Shown here piece after piece: positions 9,191 through 18,105 of a stretch of DNA of 25,637 nt. A model generated the notes under the pieces. That model saw only the letters and a list, made by a program, of their open reading frames with translations. It was not told the DNA's origin and did no database searches. The stretch is from positions 1-25,637 of the forward strand of contig BOBI01000015.1 in the NCBI GenBank assembly GCA_026002305.1. Direction: 5' to 3'. The DNA is from Spirochaetia bacterium (GTDB lineage: Bacteria > Spirochaetota > Spirochaetia > Treponematales > Breznakiellaceae). The position numbers and the translations under genes are program-made. The stretch's first letter is position 1. Each line of letters begins with the position of its first letter.

Positions 9191-10195
9191 ATGAAAAAGT
9201 TGTTTGTTTTAGCTCTGGCGGTTGTTGTTACGGGTCTAGCGTTTGCAGGCGGTGATAAGGAAGGGGGCGCATCTGGAAAGCCGGTGGTGATTCAGATTGG
9301 CTATGAAAACCAACCCGGCGAGCCGATTGACCTTGGAATTCGTGAATGGGCGCGCCTTGTGGAAGAACGCTCAAAGGGAACGATGAAGATTGAGGTGTTT
9401 CCCTCCAGCCAGCTTGGCTCTAAAAACGAAATCATCGATCAGATGCTTGCGGGTATGGCGGTGATCACCTTGGCTGACGGCGCTTTCTATGCAGACCGCG
9501 GCGTGCCTGACTTAGGCATAACCTTTGCGCCCTATCTATTTGCCACTTGGGACGAAGCATGGAAATTGACAAAGAGCGACTGGTGGAAAGGGCAGATGAA
9601 ACAGATGGACGACAAAGGTCTCCATGTACTAACGGCCAACTGGATTTATGGCGAGCGCCATACGATAGCAAAAAAACCAATCAGAACAGTTGCCGACTTC
9701 CGGGGCTTGAAAATCCGCGTACCCAATAACCTGATTCAGGTAAAAGGCATGGAAGTAATGGGCGCAACACCCACACCAATGGCTCTAGGCGAAGTGTATA
9801 CCTCTTTGCAGCAAGGTGTCATTGACGGTATGGAAAACCCGCTCACCACGATTTATGGCAGCAAAGCCCACGAAGTGGCTAAGTACATCACATTAGATGG
9901 CCATGTGAAAAACTTTACCACATGGGTCTGCGGTACCATCTTTTTTAACAAACTGACACCTGAACAGCAGAAAATCCTGCAGGAAACCGGAGATGCGGCA
10001 GGTATTTTTAACAACAATCTGCAAAACCAACTGACCGAAAAAACTGTGGCAGACCTTAAAGCCGAAGGCGCTGAAATAATCACCGTGAACGTGGCTGCAT
10101 TCCAAAACCAGGCTAAGGCTTTCTACTCCCTGCCGGAAATTACATCAAAATGGACACCAGGTTTGTTCGACACGGTAACAAAGGCCATGAAGTAA
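9191..10195 (+). CDS. dctP: TRAP transporter substrate-binding protein
   Basis: Periplasmic receptor for a carboxylate-type solute, 334 aa, with a Sec signal peptide (KKLFVLALAVVVTGLAFA, cleavage near AFAGG). It shows DctP landmarks: PSSQLG, GLKIRVPNN with the carboxylate-binding Arg, and TPMALGEVYTSLQQGVIDG. TAGGAGGA lies about 7 bases before the ATG. It is 26 bases downstream of the dehydrogenase. The UxaE context suggests a hexuronate or aldonate ligand. A stem-loop follows the stop. Confidence 0.92.
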   Translation: MKKLFVLALAVVVTGLAFAGGDKEGGASGKPVVIQIGYENQPGEPIDLGIREWARLVEERSKGTMKIEVFPSSQLGSKNEIIDQMLAGMAVITLADGAFYADRGVPDLGITFAPYLFATWDEAWKLTKSDWWKGQMKQMDDKGLHVLTANWIYGERHTIAKKPIRTVADFRGLKIRVPNNLIQVKGMEVMGATPTPMALGEVYTSLQQGVIDGMENPLTTIYGSKAHEVAKYITLDGHVKNFTTWVCGTIFFNKLTPEQQKILQETGDAAGIFNNNLQNQLTEKTVADLKAEGAEIITVNVAAFQNQAKAFYSLPEITSKWTPGLFDTVTKAMK

Positions 10196-10217
10196 AATAG
10201 TCCTAGAAACAATGAAG

Positions 10218-10243
10218 GCCCTTCAATGTTAATGTTGGAGGGC
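10218..10243 (+). promoter_or_regulatory. intra-operon stem-loop between dctP and dctQ
   Basis: GCCCTTCAA (10218-10226) and TTGGAGGGC (10235-10243) form a 9-bp RNA stem with one G-U pair and an 8-base loop. There is no T-run, so it is not a full terminator. Such stems after binding-protein genes commonly stabilise the upstream message or reduce read-through, giving more receptor than permease. Confidence 0.5.
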
Positions 10244-10270
10244 GCTATCCCCCAAAAGGAGACAGCGGGT

Positions 10271-10756
10271 ATGAATAAAAAAGTGCTGAAAAAAATTCAA
10301 AATTTCGATCTGATTATTTCGGGAACAGCCCTGAGCGCCCTGATACTGTATACGTTTCTAGGGGTTGTCATGCGATACTTCGTCAACCGGCCCATAACAT
10401 GGGGGGAGGAATTCCAGTTATTCTGCGAAGTAATTACCGTATTTTTCGGCGCCGGAGCTGGATTCAGACTGGGGAGTCATGTGGCCATTGATATTGTAGT
10501 AGACCTCTTTCCCAAGCGGGTACAGCGGATCACCGAAATATTTATTTGGGTTGTCTCCATTGTTATTCTGGTTTATTTTACCGTCCAGAGCGCTTCCTTT
10601 GTGCGGCAGATGTATGCGACCAAGCGCACTACGGATATTTTGGATATACCACATTTTATTACCTATTCCGCTTTTCCCATTGGCTGTGTGTTAATGGTTT
10701 TTAATTACACGGTTTCGGTGTATAAACGGTTCACCGGCAAGGAGGTGAAGGAATGA
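10271..10756 (+). CDS. dctQ: TRAP transporter small membrane subunit
   Basis: Four-helix small subunit of the TRAP importer, about 161 aa. The characteristic early block NRPITWGEEF, the segment following it (FCEVITVFFGAG) and HVAIDIVVD are present. I choose the ATG at 10271 (MNKKVLKK) because AAAGGAGA lies upstream; the frame extends to 10226 but that leader overlaps the stem-loop. It overlaps dctM by four bases (ATGA). Confidence 0.9.
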   Translation: MNKKVLKKIQNFDLIISGTALSALILYTFLGVVMRYFVNRPITWGEEFQLFCEVITVFFGAGAGFRLGSHVAIDIVVDLFPKRVQRITEIFIWVVSIVILVYFTVQSASFVRQMYATKRTTDILDIPHFITYSAFPIGCVLMVFNYTVSVYKRFTGKEVKE

Positions 10757-12033
10757 CCTCATGGATTGTAATAGCCGCTGCGGCGGTGATGCTAATTTTG
10801 CTATTTCTGAAAATACCGGTTTTTATTTCCGTGCTTGCCGGTTCGGTAACATATTTTATGTTGCACCCGGAACTTCCGGCGCAGATAATGGCACAGCGGG
10901 TTATTGCGGGCATAGAAAGTATTCCTCTTCTGGCAATTCCCTTCTTTGTTTGCAGCGGGGTTATCATGAACTATTCCGGGGTTACCCACCGGATTATGCG
11001 GTTCTGCGAAGTGTTGATGCGGAAAGTTCCCGGAGGGCTTGCCCAGGTGAATGTGCTGTTGTCCACCTTGATGGGTGGTCTTTCCGGATCCAATCTCGCC
11101 GACGCCGCCATGGAAGCAAAAATGCTCGTTCCGGAAATGGAAAAAAAAGGATTTTCTAAAGAATTTTCTACAGTGGTAACCGCAGTATCCGCGATGATCA
11201 CCCCCCTGATTCCCCCTGGGATCGCCATGATCATTTATGGTTCCATTGCCAATGTTTCCATCGGTAGATTATTTGTCGCCGGCATAGGTCCCGGATTGCT
11301 CCTATGTGTTTCTATGATGATCATGGTTGGCTTTATTTCGGTAAAACGAAAGTACACCAGCGAAATGTCGGAAACGGTTTCTTTGAAAAAAGCCTTTATC
11401 GAAGCCATATTTCCCCTGCTGCTCCCTGTGGTGATCATAGGCGGTATTCGGCTGGGAATCTTTACCCCCACAGAAGCCGGTTCGGTGGCCATTATTTATG
11501 CGGTGCTGCTTTCTATTATTTACCGGGAATTTAGATGGAAGAATCTGTTCAAAGCCATAAAAGAAACGGTTGCCACCACGGCGTCCATCATGATGATCGT
11601 AGGGGCGGCTTCGGCATTTGCATGGATACTTACTCGTGAACGGATACCCCAACATCTAACTGAGTTTATCATCAATTCGGTTTCCAACAAGTATGTTTTT
11701 TTGTTGATCATCAATCTTTTCCTGATCATCGTGGGTATGTTTATTGAAGGCAATGCCAGCATGATCGTGTTGGTGCCGCTTTTGGTACCGGTTGCCCGTG
11801 CATTCGGAATTGACGATATTCAGTTTGCCATGATTTTTATTTTCAACAATGCTATTGGCGCAATATCTCCGCCAATGGGAACCCTGATGTTTGTAACGTG
11901 CGGGATCACTAACTGTAAAGTTGCCACCTTTATAAAAGAGGCTGTGCCGTTCTATCTGTTGCTTTTGACGTGTTTGATGCTTCTCACTTTTGTCCCATTC
12001 TTCTCACAGGCAATCGTGAATTTAGTGTATTAA
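10753..12033 (+). CDS. dctM: TRAP transporter large membrane subunit
   Basis: The sodium-coupled translocating subunit, 426 aa with about 12 membrane helices. DctM landmarks are visible: GGLSGSNLADAA, TPLIPPGIAMIIYG, FTPTEAGSVA and NNAIGAISPPMGT. GGAGGTGAAGGA precedes the ATG, inside the end of dctQ. Works with DctP and DctQ to import the operon's substrate. Confidence 0.93.
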   Translation: MTSWIVIAAAAVMLILLFLKIPVFISVLAGSVTYFMLHPELPAQIMAQRVIAGIESIPLLAIPFFVCSGVIMNYSGVTHRIMRFCEVLMRKVPGGLAQVNVLLSTLMGGLSGSNLADAAMEAKMLVPEMEKKGFSKEFSTVVTAVSAMITPLIPPGIAMIIYGSIANVSIGRLFVAGIGPGLLLCVSMMIMVGFISVKRKYTSEMSETVSLKKAFIEAIFPLLLPVVIIGGIRLGIFTPTEAGSVAIIYAVLLSIIYREFRWKNLFKAIKETVATTASIMMIVGAASAFAWILTRERIPQHLTEFIINSVSNKYVFLLIINLFLIIVGMFIEGNASMIVLVPLLVPVARAFGIDDIQFAMIFIFNNAIGAISPPMGTLMFVTCGITNCKVATFIKEAVPFYLLLLTCLMLLTFVPFFSQAIVNLVY

Positions 12034-12048
12034 TGTAAAGGGGTTTAC

Positions 12049-13458
12049 ATGGATTATTTAGGATGTGATGCTTACGAAAAGTCGATCAATTCCCTTGGTT
12101 CCGGCGTTGCTTTTATGGCAAAGTTTGGCGATGAAGATTTTATTGTTGCCAAGGATATACCGGACTTTAAAGGGGATGCAATAGGTGACGGTAAGATCAA
12201 GGCGCCCCTGACTCACGAAAACGCAAGCGTTATGCGCAAGCTATTTACCCATACAGCCCCCTCGCGTGTACTGGGCAAGGACCGGAGTTTTGGCGTAGGG
12301 GATAGGCTTGGAATTGCCACATATGGACATATCAAATTATTTGAAGAATACGATGCCTATCCGGTCTTTGCCCAGCAGTCCATACGGGAACTTACGCTTA
12401 CCAACCGTACCTACGAGGATGTTTTGGACGCCGTTACCTTTGCGGTATTCCGCGAGGGCTTTAAGAAGGAGTGGGGCGCCGACGGGGATCACCTTAAAAC
12501 GGCCAAAGACGTAGAATACGCCCTTTCCCTGGGCTACACCATGATCACACTGGACTGCTCGGAGCATATTAAACCTGCTCCCTCTACAAGAGCCGCCTCC
12601 CTGCCGTCATCATATAACGCTAAGTACATGGGGAAAAAGTTTGACATCGGCGAGGGTATTAACTTAAGTTTTACCGAGGCGGAGCTTGGCGACTGCATTG
12701 CTATCTACGGGGAAGCCATAGACTTTGCCTCGGGTATGTATAAACAATTCCTTGGGAACGGTAAGTACAGCGCGGACTTTGAAATCTCCATAGACGAAAC
12801 CGATTCCCCAACCACGCCCTTACAGCATTACTTTGTCGCCAGAGAGCTTATCGACGCTGGGGTTTCCTTTGCAACCATGGCGCCGCGCTTCTGCGGTGAA
12901 TTCCAAAAGGGGATAGACTACAAAGGCGACCTTGCTCAATTTGAAAAGGAGATAAAAATCCATGCGGTAATTGCGCGGCATTTTAAATACAAGTTGAGCA
13001 TACATTCAGGCTCCGACAAGTTCAGTACATTCCCCTCTATAGGCAAGGAAACCAAAGGCATCTTTCATATTAAAACCGCCGGAACCAACTGGTTAGAGGC
13101 AATGCGCACCGTTGCTGTTGTAGACCCGTTACTTTACCGTGAAATACATGAATACGCCCTTTCTTCCGCCTTTGAAGAAGCAAAAAAGTACTATCACGTT
13201 ACAACAGACCTGAATAAAATACCGGACATAAAAACTATTGCGGATAACGAGCTGCCTCTTCTTTTTAATAACAACGATTCAAGACAGCTTATACATATCA
13301 CCTACGGACTTATATTAAGCAAAAAAAATCCTGACGGGTCTTTTACGTTTAAGGATAAGCTCTGTAAACTATGGAAAACCCATAGCGATCTTTACACCCA
13401 GGCATTGGTAAGGCACATTGGTAAACATCTGGATCTTCTGGGGATAAAAAAGATATAG
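12049..13458 (+). CDS. uxaE: tagaturonate/fructuronate epimerase, UxaE family
   Basis: 469 aa, close to the roughly 480 aa of the Thermotoga UxaE enzyme. The N-terminal block SPLG-like region, PSRVLGKDRSFGVGDRLGIAT and LTLDCSEHIKP resemble that family by recall. UxaE interconverts D-tagaturonate and D-fructuronate, joining galacturonate and glucuronate catabolism in bacteria without the usual reductase pair. AAAGGGG lies about 8 bases upstream. It ends the TRAP operon, 15 bases after dctM. The later enzymes (UxuB, UxuA, KDG kinase) are not in the window. The family call rests on memory of the family, not on a search. Confidence 0.72.
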   Translation: MDYLGCDAYEKSINSLGSGVAFMAKFGDEDFIVAKDIPDFKGDAIGDGKIKAPLTHENASVMRKLFTHTAPSRVLGKDRSFGVGDRLGIATYGHIKLFEEYDAYPVFAQQSIRELTLTNRTYEDVLDAVTFAVFREGFKKEWGADGDHLKTAKDVEYALSLGYTMITLDCSEHIKPAPSTRAASLPSSYNAKYMGKKFDIGEGINLSFTEAELGDCIAIYGEAIDFASGMYKQFLGNGKYSADFEISIDETDSPTTPLQHYFVARELIDAGVSFATMAPRFCGEFQKGIDYKGDLAQFEKEIKIHAVIARHFKYKLSIHSGSDKFSTFPSIGKETKGIFHIKTAGTNWLEAMRTVAVVDPLLYREIHEYALSSAFEEAKKYYHVTTDLNKIPDIKTIADNELPLLFNNNDSRQLIHITYGLILSKKNPDGSFTFKDKLCKLWKTHSDLYTQALVRHIGKHLDLLGIKKI

Positions 13459-13742
13459 AGGTCTACAACGGGCTTAATTTGCTTTAGCGGCCGGAAAACG
13501 GCATAGTACCGGTTAACGCCCTTGCGGCATCCCATATTCACCTAACCATTTTCTTTTACAATTTCCCCACCGTGTTTTGCTTAGGTTCATTATGCAAAAG
13601 AAGATATTTTCACTTTGCTATCCAAGTAACATTATCACGTTGACGCAACATCTATCTGCCGGACGCAGTTTCCGGTTAAGTTTGCCTTTCTTTTTAAATG
13701 TTTGTATATTTGCAGGACGGAAAGACCGTAAGGAGTTATTTT
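13459..13742 (+). promoter_or_regulatory. intergenic region with promoter of the repeat lipoprotein gene
   Basis: No gene seen in these 284 bases. Near its end are TTGCCT (13682-13687), a 17-base spacer and TATATT (13705-13710), giving a start near 13717, and AAGGAG about 8 bases before the ATG at 13743. No convincing terminator for uxaE was found. Confidence 0.5.
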
Positions 13743-15635
13743 ATGAATAGATTCAACAAGATCAGTATTTTTTCAGCAGTACATTTGATAACACTTTTAA
13801 TTTTTGTTATTATATCCGTAAGCTGTCCTAACACCACCGGCATAGAAGATGATTTACCAGCCTACCAACCAACGCCAAATGCGTCACCCACACCCGGCGG
13901 TGGCAGCAACAAAATTACCTACACCGCAACGACGGATGGCGACGCGGGCACAGCTACGACTAAAATCAACTTTACCTTTAGTGCAGCAGTTAGCGTCCTT
14001 TTGGATACCAACATCACGATTGGCGGAATATACGGCGCGGCAACCAAAGGCGCCCTAACCAAGACCGACAGTACGCACTGGAGCCTCGAAGTTGCTGTAA
14101 CAGCGGCTGGAGCGGCTGCGGTTTCGATCAAAAAAAGCGGTATAGAAAGAGGAACCAAGGGTATAACACTGTATGATGGAACATCAGACGGCAGCATCAC
14201 CTACACCGCAACTGCGGATGGCGACGCGGGCACGGCTACGACTAAAATCGACTTTAGTTTTAGCGCCGATGTTACCGGCCTTTCTGATAATGACATCACA
14301 ATCGGCGCAATGCCCGGCGCGGCAACCAGAGGCGCCCTAACCGGAAGCGGCATGAACTGGAGCCTGGACATTACAGTAGATACAGCGGGAGCCGCCGCAG
14401 TATCGATAACCAAGAGCGGCGTAGAACCAGGTACGAAAGGTATAACACTCTATGCTGCCAGTCCCGGACCTAGTCCCAACCCCAGTTCCGGACCTAGCCC
14501 CGGTTCCAGCCCTAATCCCAGTTCCGGACCTAACCCCGGTTCCAGTCCTAATCCCAGTTCCGGACCTAGCTCCGGTTCCAGTCCCAACCCCAGTTCCGGA
14601 CCTAGCCCCAGTTCCAGTCCTAATCCCAGTTCCGGACCTAGCTCCGGTTCCAATCCTAATCCCAGTTCCGGACCTACCCCCGGTTCCAGCCCTAACCCCA
14701 GTTCCAGTTCAAGCCCCGGTTCCATTGTCCCGAATACCGGCAGTCAGGACATTTCCATAAAATTAGGTATAACGACTGCGGGAACAACAACAGTGCAGGA
14801 AGTTACCGACACGTTCAATGCTGTCCACAACTACCTTGCCGCAAACCCGGCGGTCGAAGTAACGCAGCTTGCTGCCAACTATATACCTGCGGGAACAGTT
14901 ACAAAAATCGGCGATATTGAGCTAGGCGACTACATCGACCTTGTAAGCCTTACCATCGCGGCAGATTCTGCCGGTAAGGGCGGACTTACAGCCTCAACGA
15001 ATGGTGACTTTGGGACGGATGGTAAACTACTCCGCCTTATAGTGGTTGGTATCAACTCATTTAACCACAACGCGCCCTATACCGGTAACGGCAACGCAAG
15101 CCAGCCTCACCTGGTTTTTCAGTTTCAAAATCTGCCTGTACGACAAAGCATGAATTTGACTCGCACCGTTGCAGGCGGTTATGCGGCAAGCGATATGCGG
15201 AAGTACCTTGTTAAGGTAGGGACAAATGGCGGCAATTTTCTTGAAGGACTTGAAGACGCGGGCGTACCCATGGATGTAATTTGGGCGCCAAAACGTTATG
15301 TTTCCAACGGAGATAAGCATAATGCAAACGGCGCCGACCTAATAGAGGACAAACTCTGGCTGCCCACCGAAAGAGAGATGTTTGGCTACAGAAACGGTTC
15401 ATCGGACGCCTACGAGACGGAAGCAAATCAGACGCGGCTTGCATATTACTCCGATGGCGATAAACGGATAAAAAGTGAACCATGGTCAACGTCGTCATCG
15501 CCAATGTGGTATTGGATGGCTTCACCCTGTACTGCTAATTCGCCTTACTTTTGTCTTACAGGACAAACAGGCGGCGCCGGCTGGGTTGTTGCCATCGTTG
15601 AAATAGGTTGCGCCCCCGCTTTTTGTGTGCGGTAG
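13743..15635 (+). CDS. large repeat-containing surface lipoprotein
   Basis: 630 aa from the ATG at 13743. The N-terminus is basic, then hydrophobic, ending VIISVSC, a likely lipid-attachment Cys. Next come two 94-residue tandem Ig-like units ([17 protein letters not shown] and [17 protein letters not shown] versions), then a Ser/Pro/Gly/Asn linker of six 12-residue units ([12 protein letters not shown] type), then a roughly 290-aa C-terminal domain containing [19 protein letters not shown] and a PAFCV end. That end resembles DUF6273 or C-type-lectin-like domains. Probably anchored to a membrane with the C-terminal domain displayed on the linker. Ligand unknown. It converges on fic with only 16 bases between the stops. 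Confidence 0.8.
   Translation: MNRFNKISIFSAVHLITLLIFVIISVSCPNTTGIEDDLPAYQPTPNASPTPGGGSNKITYTATTDGDAGTATTKINFTFSAAVSVLLDTNITIGGIYGAATKGALTKTDSTHWSLEVAVTAAGAAAVSIKKSGIERGTKGITLYDGTSDGSITYTATADGDAGTATTKIDFSFSADVTGLSDNDITIGAMPGAATRGALTGSGMNWSLDITVDTAGAAAVSITKSGVEPGTKGITLYAASPGPSPNPSSGPSPGSSPNPSSGPNPGSSPNPSSGPSSGSSPNPSSGPSPSSSPNPSSGPSSGSNPNPSSGPTPGSSPNPSSSSSPGSIVPNTGSQDISIKLGITTAGTTTVQEVTDTFNAVHNYLAANPAVEVTQLAANYIPAGTVTKIGDIELGDYIDLVSLTIAADSAGKGGLTASTNGDFGTDGKLLRLIVVGINSFNHNAPYTGNGNASQPHLVFQFQNLPVRQSMNLTRTVAGGYAASDMRKYLVKVGTNGGNFLEGLEDAGVPMDVIWAPKRYVSNGDKHNANGADLIEDKLWLPTEREMFGYRNGSSDAYETEANQTRLAYYSDGDKRIKSEPWSTSSSPMWYWMASPCTANSPYFCLTGQTGGAGWVVAIVEIGCAPAFCVR
13919..14453 (+). repeat. tandem 282-bp duplication encoding two Ig-like units
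   Basis: CTACACCGCAAC at 13919 recurs at 14201, and the following 50-60 bases are nearly the same. The period is 282 bp, exactly 94 codons. The second unit drifts more in its middle. A recent in-frame duplication within the lipoprotein gene. Confidence 0.8.
14484..14699 (+). repeat. six-copy 36-bp tandem repeat in the lipoprotein linker
   Basis: Six consecutive 36-bp units starting AGTTCCGGACCT, coding SSGPxxxSxPNP, with partial units on both sides. All reading frames stay open across it, producing spurious antisense frames. Copy number could vary by slippage without breaking the frame. Confidence 0.9.
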
Positions 15636-15651
15636 CGCTGCTAACTGCCCG

Positions 15652-16593
15652 CTAACCTATAGGGAGACCTATTTTCCATGTGCCGCGTTCACGGAAAGCG
15701 GGGATGGTTTGGCGGTGGGCTTTATTTAATAAAGCGTTTATATTCAGGCTGTTCTGTTTTGCATAATCGGACAGCCTGATTATTTTTTTGTCACCCAAAT
15801 AACCAAGCCTCTTATTTAACGATTCCTTTAACAGCCGCACAAACAAATTCGCAAAGCCGCGCCACTTTTTGTTATTTTGATATTCACGAAATAGCGGATA
15901 ATATTCTGTATGTTTGTTTTTATTATGAACAATAATTGGCGGAAAATTGTTACGGCTTAATTGCAGGTTAAGTAACAGCCGCCCCATGCGCCCGTTTCCA
16001 TCGCAGAACGGGTGGATATATTCGAAAACTGCGTGAAATTTGGCTATTTTTTCAAGAAAATAAGCGCTGCTTGCCGTATTATAATCGTCTAGCAATTCGG
16101 TCATTAAACCGTTCACAAAAGCCGGATTAACAGCTATATGAGATCCAACCCGCACCCACTCGTTATCCCGTCTAAACCGGCCAGAAATGTTGTCGTCAAT
16201 TCCACCTATCAACATTTGATGCAAAAACAAAATCGTTTCGTTATCTAATGGCAGATTAGGATGATTCCACATGTATTCTTGTACACGCGCCAGATTTTTT
16301 GCCTCAAAAAGTTCACGAACGCTAACAAGGCGCATAACTTTTTGCTCCAAAAGAATTTTTTCGGTTTCTGCCAATGTTAATGTAGAATTTTCGATGGCGT
16401 TAGAGTTATAAACCATTTCCGGCAGCTCCGATTGATCAATTATGTTAAGCAGGGCTTTTTTACCATTAGACTTAGTTGCATACTCTTTACCGAGTAAGTC
16501 GATAGCGATTTTTTCAGAATCACTGATTGCGCAGGAATCATCGTTAATATTCGAAATGTCAGATAATTTGCTCAAGCTAAAAACGTTAATCAT
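15652..16593 (-). CDS. Fic-family protein with inhibitory N-terminal motif and C-terminal HTH
   Basis: Probable AMP-transferase that modifies a protein hydroxyl with AMP; 313 aa from the ATG at 16593. The Fic core HPFCDGNGRMGR (about residues 194-205) matches the active consensus HxFx(D/E)GNGRxxR. An inhibitory helix motif SNAIEN (about 64-69; S/T-x-x-x-E-G/N) precedes it, making it a self-inhibited class II-type Fic. The last 45 residues (RLSDYAKQNSLNINALLNK onward) look like a small helix-turn-helix, so it may bind DNA, perhaps its own promoter. Its promoter is near perfect and the message would start at the ATG itself. A TTG at 16608 is an alternative start but lies upstream of the predicted +1. 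Target unknown. Confidence 0.88.
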   Translation of the reverse strand: MINVFSLSKLSDISNINDDSCAISDSEKIAIDLLGKEYATKSNGKKALLNIIDQSELPEMVYNSNAIENSTLTLAETEKILLEQKVMRLVSVRELFEAKNLARVQEYMWNHPNLPLDNETILFLHQMLIGGIDDNISGRFRRDNEWVRVGSHIAVNPAFVNGLMTELLDDYNTASSAYFLEKIAKFHAVFEYIHPFCDGNGRMGRLLLNLQLSRNNFPPIIVHNKNKHTEYYPLFREYQNNKKWRGFANLFVRLLKESLNKRLGYLGDKKIIRLSDYAKQNSLNINALLNKAHRQTIPAFRERGTWKIGLPIG

Positions 16594-16599
16594 ATTTGA

Positions 16600-16670
16600 A
16601 TTATACAAATATTCACGTTATTTTGTCAATATAACGTGAATTATACTGCAATAGTCCATAAATTCACGTT
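16600..16670 (-). promoter_or_regulatory. fic promoter with inverted-repeat operator
   Basis: On the minus strand TTGACA (16624-16629), an 18-base spacer and TATAAT (16600-16605) are both 6 of 6 to consensus. Six bases later comes the A of the fic ATG (16593). An 11-bp perfect inverted repeat, ATTCACGTTAT (16611-16621) and ATAACGTGAAT (16631-16641), straddles the -35 box, and a third half-site ATTCACGTT lies at 16662-16670. This is a strong repressor-site arrangement. Confidence 0.7.
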
Positions 16671-16711
16671 TAGCCGGCTTTTACCCCCTTATATGTGCCG
16701 TACACCATAGT

Positions 16712-17890
16712 TCATTTTTTTGATAACAATATCAACATACCAATACTTGTTATAAATGCCATTATTCCACCAAATATAAAAGGCATTGACTGTCCCGCTA
16801 AATCCCATAAAACACCTGCAATTATCGAAGCGGGTAACAGCCCTAACCCAACTATTGCCGAATGTAAACCCAGCGAACTTGCCTTTTGTGTTTCCGGTAC
16901 AATTTCCACAATAAGAGCCCGTTCTATTCCTGTAGTTAATGCGGTATAAAATCCATAAATTACAAACAAAACAATAAATAATATTTTATTCGAAAATAGT
17001 CCTATACCCAAATATACAATTCCATATAAAAAATATCCAACGCACAAAATATTTTTACGCCCAATTTTGTCAGATAATTGCCCGAATGGAAATGATAAAA
17101 CAGAAGCAATGCCGTTATATAGAAAATAAAGCAGAATTGCATTTTGTGCGGTAAACCCGGCATTATACATTCGGAGTAATATAAAGGCATTTGAAGAATT
17201 TCCAAGCGTAAATATGAATATAAGAACAAGAAATATTTTTAACCGCTTGTCAATATTTTTCCAATTAAACGAAACATTTTTTTGCGTACTTTTTTCTGCT
17301 ATCTTATTTTTTTCGTCTTTTACAAACATAATACATACAACACCGATTATTGCCGGTATCAATGAATATAAAAATATTTTACCATAATCACTTTCATTTT
17401 TCGATAAAATAATATAAGCCAATAATATTCCAATCGCCGTCCCTAACAAGTCCAATCCTTTATGCAAACCGTATGCTTTTCCCAGCTGCGACTTATCTGA
17501 AGATTCGGCTATCAATGCGTCCCGAGGGGCGGTTCTTATGCCCTTTCCAAAGCGGTCAATAATTCTGGCGGCCAATACGCCTGCCCAAGTGGTTGATAGT
17601 AGTATAACTATTTTATTTAATACAGAAGATGAATAGCCAAAAAATGCCATCCTCTTTTTGTTTCCATATTTGTCTGCAATTATTCCTGAAAATAATTTTA
17701 TGACGCTTGCCAAACTTTCGGCAATGCCTTCAATAATTCCTATTATTGTGGGGGAAGCTCCCAATACTGAAGATAAGTATAACGGAAGAATTGGGTAAAC
17801 CATTTCCGTACTAATGTCTGTAAAAAAACTGACCAGCCCCAAAAAAATTATATTTGAGGCAATAAATGCCTTTTTAGAACTATCAATCAT
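16712..17890 (-). CDS. major facilitator superfamily transporter
   Basis: 392-aa membrane protein with about 12 helices in two halves. Both halves carry the loop 2-3 motif: GIIADKYGNKKRM in the first and GQLSDKIGRKNI in the second. RFGKGIRTAPRDALIAES is characteristic of a subgroup of uncharacterised permeases and supports a drug, metal or small-molecule exporter rather than a sugar porter; the substrate cannot be read. AT-rich compared with the sulfate and TRAP operons. It precedes fic by about 118 bases on the same strand, though fic has its own promoter. Confidence 0.85.
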   Translation of the reverse strand: MIDSSKKAFIASNIIFLGLVSFFTDISTEMVYPILPLYLSSVLGASPTIIGIIEGIAESLASVIKLFSGIIADKYGNKKRMAFFGYSSSVLNKIVILLSTTWAGVLAARIIDRFGKGIRTAPRDALIAESSDKSQLGKAYGLHKGLDLLGTAIGILLAYIILSKNESDYGKIFLYSLIPAIIGVVCIMFVKDEKNKIAEKSTQKNVSFNWKNIDKRLKIFLVLIFIFTLGNSSNAFILLRMYNAGFTAQNAILLYFLYNGIASVLSFPFGQLSDKIGRKNILCVGYFLYGIVYLGIGLFSNKILFIVLFVIYGFYTALTTGIERALIVEIVPETQKASSLGLHSAIVGLGLLPASIIAGVLWDLAGQSMPFIFGGIMAFITSIGMLILLSKK

Positions 17891-17911
17891 ATATTAACCA
17901 ATGTTATTCAA

Positions 17912-17940
17912 ATAGTATTTTATCCGTATTTTTTTGTCAA
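17912..17940 (-). promoter_or_regulatory. MFS gene promoter
   Basis: Minus-strand TTGACA (17935-17940), a 17-base spacer and TACTAT (17912-17917), about 22 bases before the ATG at 17890. No clear ribosome-binding site is visible. Confidence 0.55.
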
Positions 17941-18027
17941 TGAAATACCCGGCGAGCCGCAGGCATTGAATCAAAACACAGATAATAACGTTTTGTATAA
18001 TATTTTCAATAAATCTTAGGCAGCATG

Positions 18028-18091
18028 GCACATAACGTGAAAAGTTCACAAGCCGCTACTGCAGGCGATGCGTATAGCGTTTGTTATGTGC
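18028..18091 (-). repeat. attC-like site 1 (minus orientation)
   Basis: Outer arms GCACATAAC (18028-18036) and GTTATGTGC (18083-18091) pair perfectly. Read on the minus strand it begins GCACATAACAAACG and contains CTATACG and GCAGTAGCGGC, matching the plus-strand sites at 19849 and 21494. It lies downstream of the minus-strand TA pair, the expected place for a cassette recombination site. The inner left-box partner is degenerate. Confidence 0.55.
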
Positions 18092-18105
18092 AGTTTTTTG
18101 GCCTC

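Noticed and set aside
13712..13735. GGACGGAAAGACCG resembling a conserved 23S rRNA segment
   Set aside because: The match is only about a dozen bases, with no further rRNA likeness around it; chance.
14450..14760. Long open frames on both strands across the Ser/Pro/Gly repeat
   Set aside because: They arise from the 36-bp repeat having no stops in several frames; the sense frame belongs to the lipoprotein gene.
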